Shown here one piece after another: positions 15,091 to 22,912 of a DNA stretch of 31,684 bases. The DNA comes from Faecalibacterium sp. CAG:74 (GTDB lineage: Bacteria > Bacillota > Clostridia > Christensenellales > Aristaeellaceae): positions 1 through 31,684 of the forward strand of contig FR899879.1 in the NCBI GenBank assembly GCA_000437595.1, read 5' to 3'. Within the stretch, counting starts at the first letter, position 1. Each line of letters opens with the position of its first letter. The notes below the pieces were generated by a model that searched no databases, was not told the origin of the DNA, and worked only from the letters and a program-made list of their open reading frames with translations. The translations under genes were made by a program, and so were the position numbers.

Positions 15091-16149
15091 TTATTGCAGC
15101 TTCAGGTCGCCGTCCTTGATCCAGCCCCACTTGCGCAGGAAGAAGGCGAACAGCAGCGTCAGCACGGCGGGGAGAACGAAGCAAATCAGGATAAGCCCAA
15201 CCCAGTCCATCGGCAGAATCGCGGCTTTCGTGCCGGCGGCAATGTCGTTCAGCCAGCCGGTGTAAACGCCAATCTGCCCGACCAAACCGCAAGTGCCCAT
15301 GCCGCTGGAAACCGCCGGGCCGTTCATTTCGAGGTGGAACAGGCACGTCGCAATCGGGCCGGTGATGGCGGAAGCAAGCGTCGGGGGAATCCAAGTGCGC
15401 GGATTGCGGATGATGTTGGGCATTTGCAGCATTGACGTGCCCAGCCCCTGACTGACCAAGCCGCCCACGCCGTTCTCGCGGAAGGACATGACCGCGAAGC
15501 CGACCATCTGCGCGCAGCAGCCCGCAACCGCCGCGCCGCCCGCAAGCCCCGTCAGCGAGAGCGCCGCGCAAATCGCCGCGCTGGAAATCGGCAGCGTCAG
15601 CGCCATGCCGACGACGACGGACACCAGAATGCCCATCAGCAGCGGCTGGAGGTTCGTTGCCCACTTGATGAAATCGCCGACCGAGCTGGCAGCCGCGCCA
15701 ACCGTGGGCGCGCACAGCACGGACAGCCCAACGCCGACAAGAATCGTGACCGCCGGGGTGACGAGGATATCCACCTTCGTCTCCTTGCTGACGATTTTGC
15801 CGCATTCGGACGCGACAATCGTGATGAAGTAGACCGCCAGCGGGCCGCCCGCGCCGCCGAGCTTATTTGCCGCCATGCCGACGGCAATCAGGCTGTACAG
15901 CACCAATTGCGGGGCAGAGAGCGCCGCGCCGATGGATACCGCCATGGCCGGCCCCGCAACCTGCTGGGCGAAGTTGCCCGCGTCAATTAGGAACTGCACG
16001 TTCAGCTGCTGACCGAGCGTCTTGATGATTGTGCCAATCAGCAGCGAGGCGAACAGTCCCTGCGCCATGGCGCCCATTGCGTCTATCCCGTAGCGTTTTG
16101 CGGAAAACAGAACGTTCTTCCGCTTCAGAAACGCGCTGACCTTTCCCAT
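15091..16149 (-). CDS. PTS EIIC-like membrane protein (PfoR/PTS_EIIC_2 family)
   Basis: Integral membrane protein, 352 residues, with about nine hydrophobic segments and conserved Gly/Pro-rich stretches (AGPAMAVSIGAALSAPQL, NKLGGAGGPLAVYFITIVAS, LEMNGPAVSSGMGTCGLVGQ). This pattern fits the PTS_EIIC_2 group that includes PfoR, first described as a regulator of toxin genes in Clostridium perfringens. True sugar transport is not shown, and no EIIA or EIIB gene is nearby. The start at 16149 (MGKVSAFLKRKN) is preferred over an upstream extension that covers the promoter. GGAGG lies only 2 nt from that ATG, with AGGGAG further upstream, so initiation may be weak. It is transcribed away from the polysaccharide cluster from its own promoter. 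Confidence 0.85.
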   Translation of the reverse strand: MGKVSAFLKRKNVLFSAKRYGIDAMGAMAQGLFASLLIGTIIKTLGQQLNVQFLIDAGNFAQQVAGPAMAVSIGAALSAPQLVLYSLIAVGMAANKLGGAGGPLAVYFITIVASECGKIVSKETKVDILVTPAVTILVGVGLSVLCAPTVGAAASSVGDFIKWATNLQPLLMGILVSVVVGMALTLPISSAAICAALSLTGLAGGAAVAGCCAQMVGFAVMSFRENGVGGLVSQGLGTSMLQMPNIIRNPRTWIPPTLASAITGPIATCLFHLEMNGPAVSSGMGTCGLVGQIGVYTGWLNDIAAGTKAAILPMDWVGLILICFVLPAVLTLLFAFFLRKWGWIKDGDLKLQ

Positions 16150-16218
16150 GTCCTCCAAATCTCCCTTGTACGGGGAAGCCCCGCGAAATTTCCGCCGAAA
16201 AACGGTGGATTGCATTCC

Positions 16219-16247
16219 ATTATAACATATTGACAAGAAAGAAACAA
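16219..16247 (-). promoter_or_regulatory. Promoter of the EIIC-like gene
   Basis: Minus strand TTGTTT (16242-16247), a 17-nt spacer and TATAAT (16219-16224), with TGT just before the -10 (extended -10). Confidence 0.8.
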
Positions 16248-16284
16248 GCATATATCACAAAATGTGTGGATTGGGTGAAGCGTG

Positions 16285-16299
16285 GGCGAAAATTTCGCC
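16285..16299. promoter_or_regulatory. Perfect palindrome between divergent promoters; candidate operator
   Basis: GGCGAAA-A-TTTCGCC, 7-bp arms around one base. It lies between the -35 boxes of the EIIC-like gene (ends 16247) and of the polysaccharide operon (starts 16326). No regulator gene is seen beside it. Confidence 0.45.
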
Positions 16300-16325
16300 A
16301 AAACCGATAATAACAGTCGTTTTTG

Positions 16326-16354
16326 TTGCAAGGCAATCGTAACCGTGCTATAAT
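16326..16354 (+). promoter_or_regulatory. Promoter of the polysaccharide cluster
   Basis: TTGCAA (16326-16331), a 17-nt spacer and TATAAT (16349-16354), with TGC before the -10. A leader of about 75 nt follows before the Wzx start. Confidence 0.85.
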
Positions 16355-16436
16355 GGAGCGATTGCAAACGGCTCACGCGCTTTGCAGTCAGCGCAGGAGA
16401 GGAGGCATCCGGTCAGTCAGCGCCGGAAGAGCACGG

Positions 16437-17975
16437 ATGAGAAAGAAAAACTCCATCATCAATATGATTGTCGGGCTGGTGGGGCAGCTGCTGAACATGC
16501 TGCTTTCCTTCGGCGGACGCATGGTGTTCGTCCACTACCTGTCTCAGGAATATCTCGGCGTGAACGGCCTCTTCGGCGATGTGCTGGGAATGCTGAATCT
16601 GGCAGAATTGGGCATCGGCTCGGCGATGATTTTCAGCATGTACCGCCCGGCGGCGCAGAACGACGAGCAGCAGCTGGCGCGCCTGATGAACCTCTATCGC
16701 ACGCTGTACCGCATCGTTGCGCTGGCGGTGCTGGGCATCGGGCTGGCGCTCATGCCGTTCCTGCCGCGGCTGATGAAGGGCGGCGAGGGCATCGAGAATT
16801 TGCAGCTGATTTATCTGCTGTACCTCCTGCAAGCTGTCACGTCATACCTGCTGTCCTACAAGAACGCCATCTATCAGGCGTACCAGAAGGCATACATCCG
16901 CAAGGCGGTTGACCAAATCATCGGCATCGTGCGCCTGATTCTGCAAATCGTTGTGCTGGTAACGACGCGGAATTTCATCCTCTACCTGATTATCCAGCTT
17001 TTTATGCCGATGCTCACCAGCGCTATCATCTGGGCGCGCGCGGACAGGGAGTTCCCGTACCTCAAGCAGTACAAGGAGCTGCCCGAACCGCAGGAGCGCA
17101 AGGCGATTTTCAAGAACGTCGGCGCGCTGAGCCTGCATAAGCTGGCGACGGTTATCGTCCGCAGCACGGATAACCTGATTATGTCCGCGTTTGACGGGCT
17201 GGCTACGGTCGGCATATACTCCAACTACAAGCTCGTTTTGATGAACGTCAACAACCTGCTGGGGCATGTGACGGGCGCATTCACCGCCAGCATCGGCAAC
17301 CTGAACGCGCTGGAGGGCAGAAAGCGCGTCTACGAAATCTTCCGTATCCTCGATTTCGCCGCTTTCCTGCTCTATGGCTACCTCTCCGGCGGACTGGTGA
17401 CGCTGATCAACTTCTTCATCCGCATGATTTTCGGCGAAGAGTACCTTTTCTCGATGACGGTCGTCGTCATTATCATAGCGGAGTTTTTCATCAGCGGCCT
17501 CCGTCAGATGGGGCTGCAGTTCCGCGAGGCGCTGGGGCTGTTCTGGCATGACCGCTACAAGGCGCTGGCGGAGGCCATCATCAACCTTGTTGTATCGCTG
17601 ATTCTGGTGCGGCGCTTTGGCGTGGCGGGCATCATCGGCGGCACGATTATCTCCAGCCTGCTGACGTGTGTCTGGTTTGAACCGTATGTGCTGATGCGCT
17701 ACGGCATTGAGGAGGACTGGCAGAAGAAGCTGCGCCGCTACTTCATGGATTACATCGTCCGCTGGGTGGTGGTCGCGGGGGTCAGCGCCGTGTCCTACTG
17801 GATTTTCCAGCTGATGCCGCAGACGAATTTCCTCTGGTTCATCGTCCAAGGGCTGATTTACACCGCGATTTTCGCCGCGGTCGTGCTGGTGGTATACGGC
17901 AGAACGAAGGAATTCCAGTACCTGCTGGAAATGACCGTCCGCAAGCTCAGGAAGAAACTGCACAGCGGGGCGTAA
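16437..17975 (+). CDS. Polysaccharide flippase (Wzx-like, MOP superfamily)
   Basis: Membrane protein of 512 residues that should flip lipid-linked repeat units across the cytoplasmic membrane. It has many hydrophobic segments (about 12-14). The N-terminal signature RMVFVHYLSQEYLGVNGLFG and LNLAELGIGSAMIFSMY match capsule flippases of Bacillota. ATG 16437 (MRKKNSIINMIVG) was chosen because GGAAGAG lies just upstream and the membrane helix begins soon after. An earlier in-frame ATG at 16323 overlaps the promoter. It is the first gene of the polysaccharide operon. Confidence 0.92.
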   Translation: MRKKNSIINMIVGLVGQLLNMLLSFGGRMVFVHYLSQEYLGVNGLFGDVLGMLNLAELGIGSAMIFSMYRPAAQNDEQQLARLMNLYRTLYRIVALAVLGIGLALMPFLPRLMKGGEGIENLQLIYLLYLLQAVTSYLLSYKNAIYQAYQKAYIRKAVDQIIGIVRLILQIVVLVTTRNFILYLIIQLFMPMLTSAIIWARADREFPYLKQYKELPEPQERKAIFKNVGALSLHKLATVIVRSTDNLIMSAFDGLATVGIYSNYKLVLMNVNNLLGHVTGAFTASIGNLNALEGRKRVYEIFRILDFAAFLLYGYLSGGLVTLINFFIRMIFGEEYLFSMTVVVIIIAEFFISGLRQMGLQFREALGLFWHDRYKALAEAIINLVVSLILVRRFGVAGIIGGTIISSLLTCVWFEPYVLMRYGIEEDWQKKLRRYFMDYIVRWVVVAGVSAVSYWIFQLMPQTNFLWFIVQGLIYTAIFAAVVLVVYGRTKEFQYLLEMTVRKLRKKLHSGA

Positions 17976-17984
17976 GCCGGCTTG

Positions 17985-18290
17985 GAATCGTGAAAGGGTC
18001 AAGGGAGGGACTTCGTCCCGTTTCATTCGCCCCTTGGGTTCCCCAATAAACACGCGGAAGCAGTATGAAAATGTCACCAACTGAATCGCGAAAAAGGGAG
18101 TCCAGAGGGTCGAAGACCCTTTGGCGGGGTCAAGGGGGAGCGCCCCTTGGGTTCCCCCAATCAACACGCGGACAGAGCATGAAAGTGTCACCAACTGAAT
18201 CGCGAAAAAGGGAGTCCAGAGGGTCGAAGACCCTTTGGCGGGGTCAAGGGGCAGCACCACCCTGCGGCTCCCGCTCATCAACGTGGAAGG
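17985..18290 (+). repeat. Dispersed repeat, tandem units of 114 bp
   Basis: Fills the gap between Wzx and the next glycosyltransferase. A partial unit (17985-18050) is followed by two nearly identical units starting at cacgcgg 18051 and 18165. Each contains GTCACCAACTGAATCGCG, then a 10-bp hairpin CCAGAGGGTC-GAA-GACCCTTTGG, then GGGGTCAAGGGG. The frame from 18065 stays open through the repeats into the next gene, but the gene's own ribosome site and start are at 18302. No terminator or promoter was recognised here. Confidence 0.88.
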
Positions 18291-18301
18291 GAAGGAAACC
18301 G

Positions 18302-19519
18302 ATGAAAATCCTGATGGTCAATAAGTTTTTGTACCCGCGCGGCGGGGCAGAGACGTATATGCTCCGCATTGGGGAAGAACTGACGAGACGCGGTCATCAG
18401 GTGGAATATTTCGGCATGTACGACGAGAAAAACACCGTCGGGAACGCCGAAGGGCTGACGACTGTCAACATGGACTTCCACGCGTCCGGCGCGGAAAAGC
18501 TGCTCTACCCCTTCCACATCATCTATTCCGGCGAGGCGCGGCGCAAAATGCGGCAGGTCATCGACCGCTTCCACCCGGACATCATCCACTTCAACAACAT
18601 CAATTTCCAGCTTACCCCGTCCGTGATTCTGGCGGGGGCAGAGAAAAATATCCCGATGGTGCAGACCGTCCACGATTTGCAGATGCTCTGCCCGAACCAC
18701 ATGATGATGGAATTCGGGACGTGGAAGCTCTGCGAGGAGTGCAGCGGGAAGAAGTGCAAAATGGCGTGCGTGCGCAAAAAGTGCATCCACGGGTCGCGCG
18801 CGAAGAGTCTCATCGGCGCGATAGAAGGCACGATTTATACCAGCAGCCATGTGTATGACCGCGTGGCGCGCTACATCTGCCCCAGCCGCTTCATCGAGGA
18901 AAAACTGCTGACCGTCCCACGTTACGCCGGAAAAACAACCATGATTCATAACTTTTTGAGCAAAACGGCGGAGATCGACGTACCCAAGGGCGATTACGTC
19001 CTGTATTTCGGGCGTTTGTCGGAGGAAAAGGGTATCGACCGCATCCTTGCCGCCTGCCGCCTGCTGCCGGAGATTCCGTTCGTCATTGCGGGCGGCGGGC
19101 CGCTGGAGGAACTCTGCCGAACGTGCGGCCTGCCCAACGTCCGCTTCGTCGGCTTCAAGACTGGAAAAGAACTGCAGGAGCTTGTCGCGGCGGCGCGCTT
19201 CACCCTCCACCTCTCCCTGTGGTACGAAAACTGTCCGCTGGCGCTGCTGGAATCGCAGTCGCTGGGCACGCCGGTGCTGTGCAACCGCATCGGCGGAATG
19301 CCGGAGCTGGTGGAAGAGGGCAAAACGGGCATCCTCAACGACACCTTCACCCCAGAAGCCTATGCGGAGAAGATTCGTGCGCTGTATAGCGATTCGGCGC
19401 TGCTGGAGGAAATGGCGCGCAACTGCCGCGCGAAGAAGGAAAGAATGATGACGCTCGACCGCTACTGCGACCGGCTGCTGGCAATCTACATGGAGGAAAT
19501 CGGAGGAAAACGCGCGTGA
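18302..19519 (+). CDS. GT4-type glycosyltransferase with cysteine cluster
   Basis: Cytosolic or membrane-associated GT-B sugar transferase, 405 residues. The N-terminus MKILMVNKFLYPRGGAETY is typical of GT4 donors' glycine loop. A cysteine-rich insert (CEECSGKKCKMACVRKKC, about residues 145-162) is shared by one GT4 subgroup. The C-terminal nucleotide-sugar half has YFGRLSEEKGIDRILAA and a family E-x7-E-like segment near ALLESQSLGTPVLCNRIGGM. AAGGGAAGG precedes the ATG. It ends in GTGATG, overlapping the next gene. It should add one sugar to the lipid-linked unit; the specific sugar cannot be told. Confidence 0.9.
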   Translation: MKILMVNKFLYPRGGAETYMLRIGEELTRRGHQVEYFGMYDEKNTVGNAEGLTTVNMDFHASGAEKLLYPFHIIYSGEARRKMRQVIDRFHPDIIHFNNINFQLTPSVILAGAEKNIPMVQTVHDLQMLCPNHMMMEFGTWKLCEECSGKKCKMACVRKKCIHGSRAKSLIGAIEGTIYTSSHVYDRVARYICPSRFIEEKLLTVPRYAGKTTMIHNFLSKTAEIDVPKGDYVLYFGRLSEEKGIDRILAACRLLPEIPFVIAGGGPLEELCRTCGLPNVRFVGFKTGKELQELVAAARFTLHLSLWYENCPLALLESQSLGTPVLCNRIGGMPELVEEGKTGILNDTFTPEAYAEKIRALYSDSALLEEMARNCRAKKERMMTLDRYCDRLLAIYMEEIGGKRA

Positions 19520-20646
19520 TGGATGGCAAAAAGCGCAAAGTAATGTTCCTGATATACAGCCTGTGCGGGGGCGGCGCGGAGCGGGTGCTGGTGGAAACAG
19601 TCAACCGCCTCCCCAAAGACCGCTACGACGTGACGCTCATGACGCTTTTCCACGACGATACCCGCGCCGGGATGCTGTCGCCGGAGGTGCATTACCGCCC
19701 GGCGCTGCGCGTGAAGAACAGCAGGGCGCAGAAAATCCTCAGCGGCATCATGCAGTACATCATCCCGCCGAAATGGCTGTATCGCTGGTTCTTCAGGAGC
19801 GATGCGGATGTAGAAGTCGCCTTCATGGAGGCATTCCCGACAAAAATCCTCGCGTACTCCACCAATCAGCACGCGAAAAAGTACGCGTGGGTGCATATCG
19901 ACGTGCAGACGTACACCAAGCAGGATCGCCTTTTCCGCTCCATGCGGCATCAAAAGGCGTGCTATGAGCGGTTTGACGGCATCTACTGTGTGTCGGAAAA
20001 CGTACAGGAAGCGTTTTCCGCGAAATTCGGCTTGACGGAGCGCGTCCATGTCGCCTATAATATGCTGGATGAGCAGGCAATCCGCCGCCGGAAGGACGAG
20101 CCGGTGGACGACATCCCGAAGGGCGAGTTCCTGATGGTCAGTGTCGGCAGCCTGATTCCGCGCAAGGGGTTTGAGCGGCTGATTCATGTCTGCGGGCTGC
20201 TCAAAAGCCGTGGCTACCACTTCCACCTGCTGATCCTGGGCAAGGGGGAGCTGTACGAAGATCTGGCGGAGCAGGTGATTGACGAGCATTTGCAGGACAG
20301 CGTGCAGCTGCTGGGCTTCCGCGATAACCCGTACCCGTATATGGCGGCGGCGGATTTGTACGTCTGCCCGTCCTACGTCGAGGGGTTCAGCACGGTGGTG
20401 AGCGAAGCCGTTGTGCTGGAAACGCCCGTCGTGACGACGGACTGCTCCGGAATGCGCGAGATCCTGGGCGACAGCGAGTACGGCCTGATTACGCAGAACA
20501 CTGAGGAATCCCTCTTCGAGGGCTTGCGGACGATGCTGGACAAGCCGGAAGTCTACCAATACTACCAGCAGCGCGTCCGCGAGCGCGCACCGTTCTTCTA
20601 TATGGAAGAAAGGCTGAAGGCGTATGAGGAGATTCTTGACCAGTAA
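19519..20646 (+). CDS. GT4-type glycosyltransferase
   Basis: GT-B glycosyltransferase, 375 residues. The opening VMFLIYSLCGGGAERVLVE is the acceptor-side glycine loop. The C-terminal half has VSVGSLIPRKGFERLI, LLGFRDNPYPYMAAADLYVC and PSYVEGFSTVVSEAVVLETP with the family Glu pair. Its ATG overlaps the previous stop by 1 nt; a GTG at 19516 is the other option and lies 9 nt after GGAGG. Either way translation is coupled. Part of the polysaccharide operon; the TagF-like gene follows after 12 nt. Confidence 0.9.
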   Translation: MDGKKRKVMFLIYSLCGGGAERVLVETVNRLPKDRYDVTLMTLFHDDTRAGMLSPEVHYRPALRVKNSRAQKILSGIMQYIIPPKWLYRWFFRSDADVEVAFMEAFPTKILAYSTNQHAKKYAWVHIDVQTYTKQDRLFRSMRHQKACYERFDGIYCVSENVQEAFSAKFGLTERVHVAYNMLDEQAIRRRKDEPVDDIPKGEFLMVSVGSLIPRKGFERLIHVCGLLKSRGYHFHLLILGKGELYEDLAEQVIDEHLQDSVQLLGFRDNPYPYMAAADLYVCPSYVEGFSTVVSEAVVLETPVVTTDCSGMREILGDSEYGLITQNTEESLFEGLRTMLDKPEVYQYYQQRVRERAPFFYMEERLKAYEEILDQ

Positions 20647-20658
20647 GGGAAAAACGTT

Positions 20659-21732
20659 ATGAGCGACATCCTGCGAAAATTCCGCCGCGGCGCCACCCTG
20701 CTGGGCGAACTGATCAAGTACGAGGCGGCAGCCCTCTGCGCCAACGTGCTGAAGGTCACCAATCCGCGGTACCGCCACGTTTGGCTTGTGTCCGAGCGCG
20801 GCAGGGAAGCCCGTGACAACGGCTACCACTATTTCGCGTATCTTCGGCGGGAGCACCCCGAAATCAACGCCGTCTACGTTGCAGACCCCAAGCTGCCCGA
20901 CTATGACCGCGTCGCGCAGCTGGGCAGCGTCGTGCCGTATCGCAGCTGGCGGCACTACCTGCTCTGCGCCGCGTCGGAAATGAAGGTTTCCACCCATGTT
21001 TCCGGTTATACGCCTGATATTGAACGCTATTATATGCTCGATAAGCTCCACATCGTGCGCGGAAAAAAGGTGTTTTTGCAGCATGGCATCATGATTGACG
21101 ATATGAAGTGGTACCATTACCCCAACGTCGTCATGGATTTGTTTGTCACGACGCTGCAAAAGGAGCGTGATTTCGTCGAGTCGGCGTTCGGGTATCCGAA
21201 AGGCGTCGTCCGCCGATTGGGGCTGTGCCGATATGACGCGCTTCTGCATCCGCACGAGACGAAGCGGCAGGTGCTGTTTATGCCGACGTGGCGGACGTAC
21301 GCCGTGGAGGGCAAAACACAGGCGGAGTTTGAGCAGACGGACTATTTCCAGCACTGGCAGGCGGTCATTTCCGACCCGGAGCTGGAGAAGCTGCTGACGA
21401 AATACGGCTATGACGCCGTGTTCTACCCGCATTTCGAGGTGCAGCGCTTCCTGTCCGCCTTCCACACGGAGCATCCGCACGTCAAAATCGGCGCGCTGGG
21501 GCAGATGGATGTGCAGACGCTGCTGATGGAGTCCGCGCTGCTGATAACGGACTTCTCCAGCATCCAGTTCGACTTCGCGTATATGCTCAAGCCCGAAATC
21601 TACTACCAGTTTGATGAGGCGCGGTACTGGGGCACGCACCACGACCGCGGCTATTTCGACTATCGCGTGGACGGCTTCGGGGCGGGCGTGGCGACGCAGG
21701 AGGCGCTGCTGCAAGCCATCGGGCGGTCGTGA
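20659..21732 (+). CDS. CDP-glycerol glycerophosphotransferase family protein (TagB/TagF-like), frameshifted 3' end
   Basis: Likely transfers glycerol- or ribitol-phosphate (from a CDP-alcohol) to a growing glycan, as in teichoic acid or phospho-alcohol-decorated capsule. Marks include VFLQHGI (about 137-143), FMPTWRTY, FYPHFEVQRFL and the signature LLITDFSSIQFDFAYMLKP. The open frame gives 357 residues and stops at 21732 because a 41-bp imperfect tandem duplication (21681-21762) shifts the frame. Removing one copy restores 40 further residues, including RDTFGALDDHNCERNHQAI, a normal family ending. The stop would then be at 21888-21890, overlapping the next gene's ATG as ATGA. The lost tail probably matters for the fold, so the gene is either damaged or mis-assembled here. 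Confidence 0.87.
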   Translation: MSDILRKFRRGATLLGELIKYEAAALCANVLKVTNPRYRHVWLVSERGREARDNGYHYFAYLRREHPEINAVYVADPKLPDYDRVAQLGSVVPYRSWRHYLLCAASEMKVSTHVSGYTPDIERYYMLDKLHIVRGKKVFLQHGIMIDDMKWYHYPNVVMDLFVTTLQKERDFVESAFGYPKGVVRRLGLCRYDALLHPHETKRQVLFMPTWRTYAVEGKTQAEFEQTDYFQHWQAVISDPELEKLLTKYGYDAVFYPHFEVQRFLSAFHTEHPHVKIGALGQMDVQTLLMESALLITDFSSIQFDFAYMLKPEIYYQFDEARYWGTHHDRGYFDYRVDGFGAGVATQEALLQAIGRS

Positions 21733-21762
21733 CGACGCAGGAGGCGCTGCTGCAAGCCATCG
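21681..21762 (+). repeat. 41-bp imperfect tandem duplication in the TagF-like gene
   Basis: Copies are 21681-21721 and 21722-21762. The last 29 nt are identical; the first 12 differ at two positions (ggcgggcgtggc versus ggcggtcgtgac). It shifts the reading frame by two. Confidence 0.93.
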
Positions 21763-21886
21763 AAACCGCGCTTGCGTCGGAGTGCGCCGTCATGCCGGAA
21801 ATGCAGAAGCACATCCGCGATACTTTCGGCGCGCTCGACGACCACAACTGCGAGCGAAATCATCAGGCAATCAGGGAGCTGATGTC

Positions 21887-22912
21887 ATGAAAGCAAACGA
21901 CGGGCAGGCGAACCTCATTCTGCTGGACAGCGCGCCGCAGCCGGAATGGAACTTTGCGGCGCTGATGGAAGCGGAGACAGGGGAAAAGTGGAACATCTGG
22001 CACATTGACAGCTATTTTTCGGACAGCGCATGGAAGAAGAAGGCGAAATTCTTCCTCTTTCCGCTCAAAGTCCTGCGCCACCGCAAGGAATTTGGCACCA
22101 TTCTGTCCTACCAGCAGTTTTACGGGCTGTTTTTCGCTTTTTACAGCGCCATTTTCCACCTGAAAAAGCACTGCCATCTCATCGTCACCACGTTCATCTA
22201 CCGCCCCAAGCAGGGTTGGAAGGGCAAACTGTACGCGTGGTTCATGCGCAAGGCGGTGAACAGCCCCGCGCTGGACAAAATCGTCTGCTTTTCCAGCAGC
22301 GAACCGGCGTATTACCAGTCCATTTTTGGCACGGACAAGTTCACCTATGTGCCGCTGGGGCTGGGCGATTTGAACCGCGGCGGGCACATTCCGCAGGGGG
22401 AGGAGCGATTCATCCTCGCGGCGGGAAAGAGCAACCGCGACTATGACTTCCTTGTGGATGCGCTGAAGGACACGCCGTATCAGGTGCGCATTCTGTCCGA
22501 CGCGTACAACCACCCGAACCCCGGCAGCAACATCCGCATTTATCACGATGTGTTCGGCGAGAAGTACTATCAAATGCTGTCGGAATGCTGCTGCGTGATT
22601 GTGCCGCTTGCCGATGCGCGCATTTCGGCGGGGCAGCTGGTGTTCCTGCAGGCGATGATGTTCGCCAAGCCGATTATCACCACGGAATCTGACACCGTGC
22701 GCGACTACATCGAATCGGGCAAAAACGGTCTGATCATTCCCAAACAGCGTGATGCGCTGCGGGACGCGGTTCGCCGGCTCTACGAGGATGAAGCGCTGTA
22801 CCGCGGCATGGCAAAGGAGGGCAGATGCCGATTCTTGGAAAGCTATTCTGTGGCAAGCATGGCGCGGCGAATTGGGTCGATCTGGCGGAAGCTGGACGAA
22901 AAGAAATGCTGA
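21887..22912 (+). CDS. Glycosyltransferase, GT4-like (GT-B fold)
   Basis: Probable sugar transferase, 341 residues. The N-terminal half is divergent (NLILLDSAPQPEWNF). The C-terminal half has a nucleotide-sugar-binding pattern: ILAAGKSNRDYDFLVDAL, CCCVIVPLADARISAGQLVF and the Gly/Ile-rich KPIITTESDTVRDYIESGKN. ATG 21887 overlaps the inferred ancestral stop of the TagF-like gene (ATGA), supporting both that start and the restored frame. Its end overlaps the Wzy start. The donor sugar is unknown. Confidence 0.85.
   Translation: MKANDGQANLILLDSAPQPEWNFAALMEAETGEKWNIWHIDSYFSDSAWKKKAKFFLFPLKVLRHRKEFGTILSYQQFYGLFFAFYSAIFHLKKHCHLIVTTFIYRPKQGWKGKLYAWFMRKAVNSPALDKIVCFSSSEPAYYQSIFGTDKFTYVPLGLGDLNRGGHIPQGEERFILAAGKSNRDYDFLVDALKDTPYQVRILSDAYNHPNPGSNIRIYHDVFGEKYYQMLSECCCVIVPLADARISAGQLVFLQAMMFAKPIITTESDTVRDYIESGKNGLIIPKQRDALRDAVRRLYEDEALYRGMAKEGRCRFLESYSVASMARRIGSIWRKLDEKKC

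Noticed and set aside
15004..15435. Small recurring peptides beginning MKVSPTESR or MKVRPTQSR in the repeats
   Set aside because: The frames diverge after about ten residues, lack proper ribosome spacing and follow the repeat's DNA or RNA structure; I see no sign of selection on the peptide.
15091..16149. Functional sugar PTS transporter
   Set aside because: Only an EIIC-like membrane part is present, with no EIIA/EIIB domain or gene nearby and a sequence closer to PfoR-type proteins.
17985..18290. CRISPR-like array
   Set aside because: The units are 114 bp with nearly identical contents and no unique spacers, and no cas genes are present.
18065..18301. In-frame extension of the glycosyltransferase through two repeat units (MKMSPTESR...)
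   Set aside because: The extension encodes only the dispersed repeat, and a normal ribosome site and start lie at 18302.
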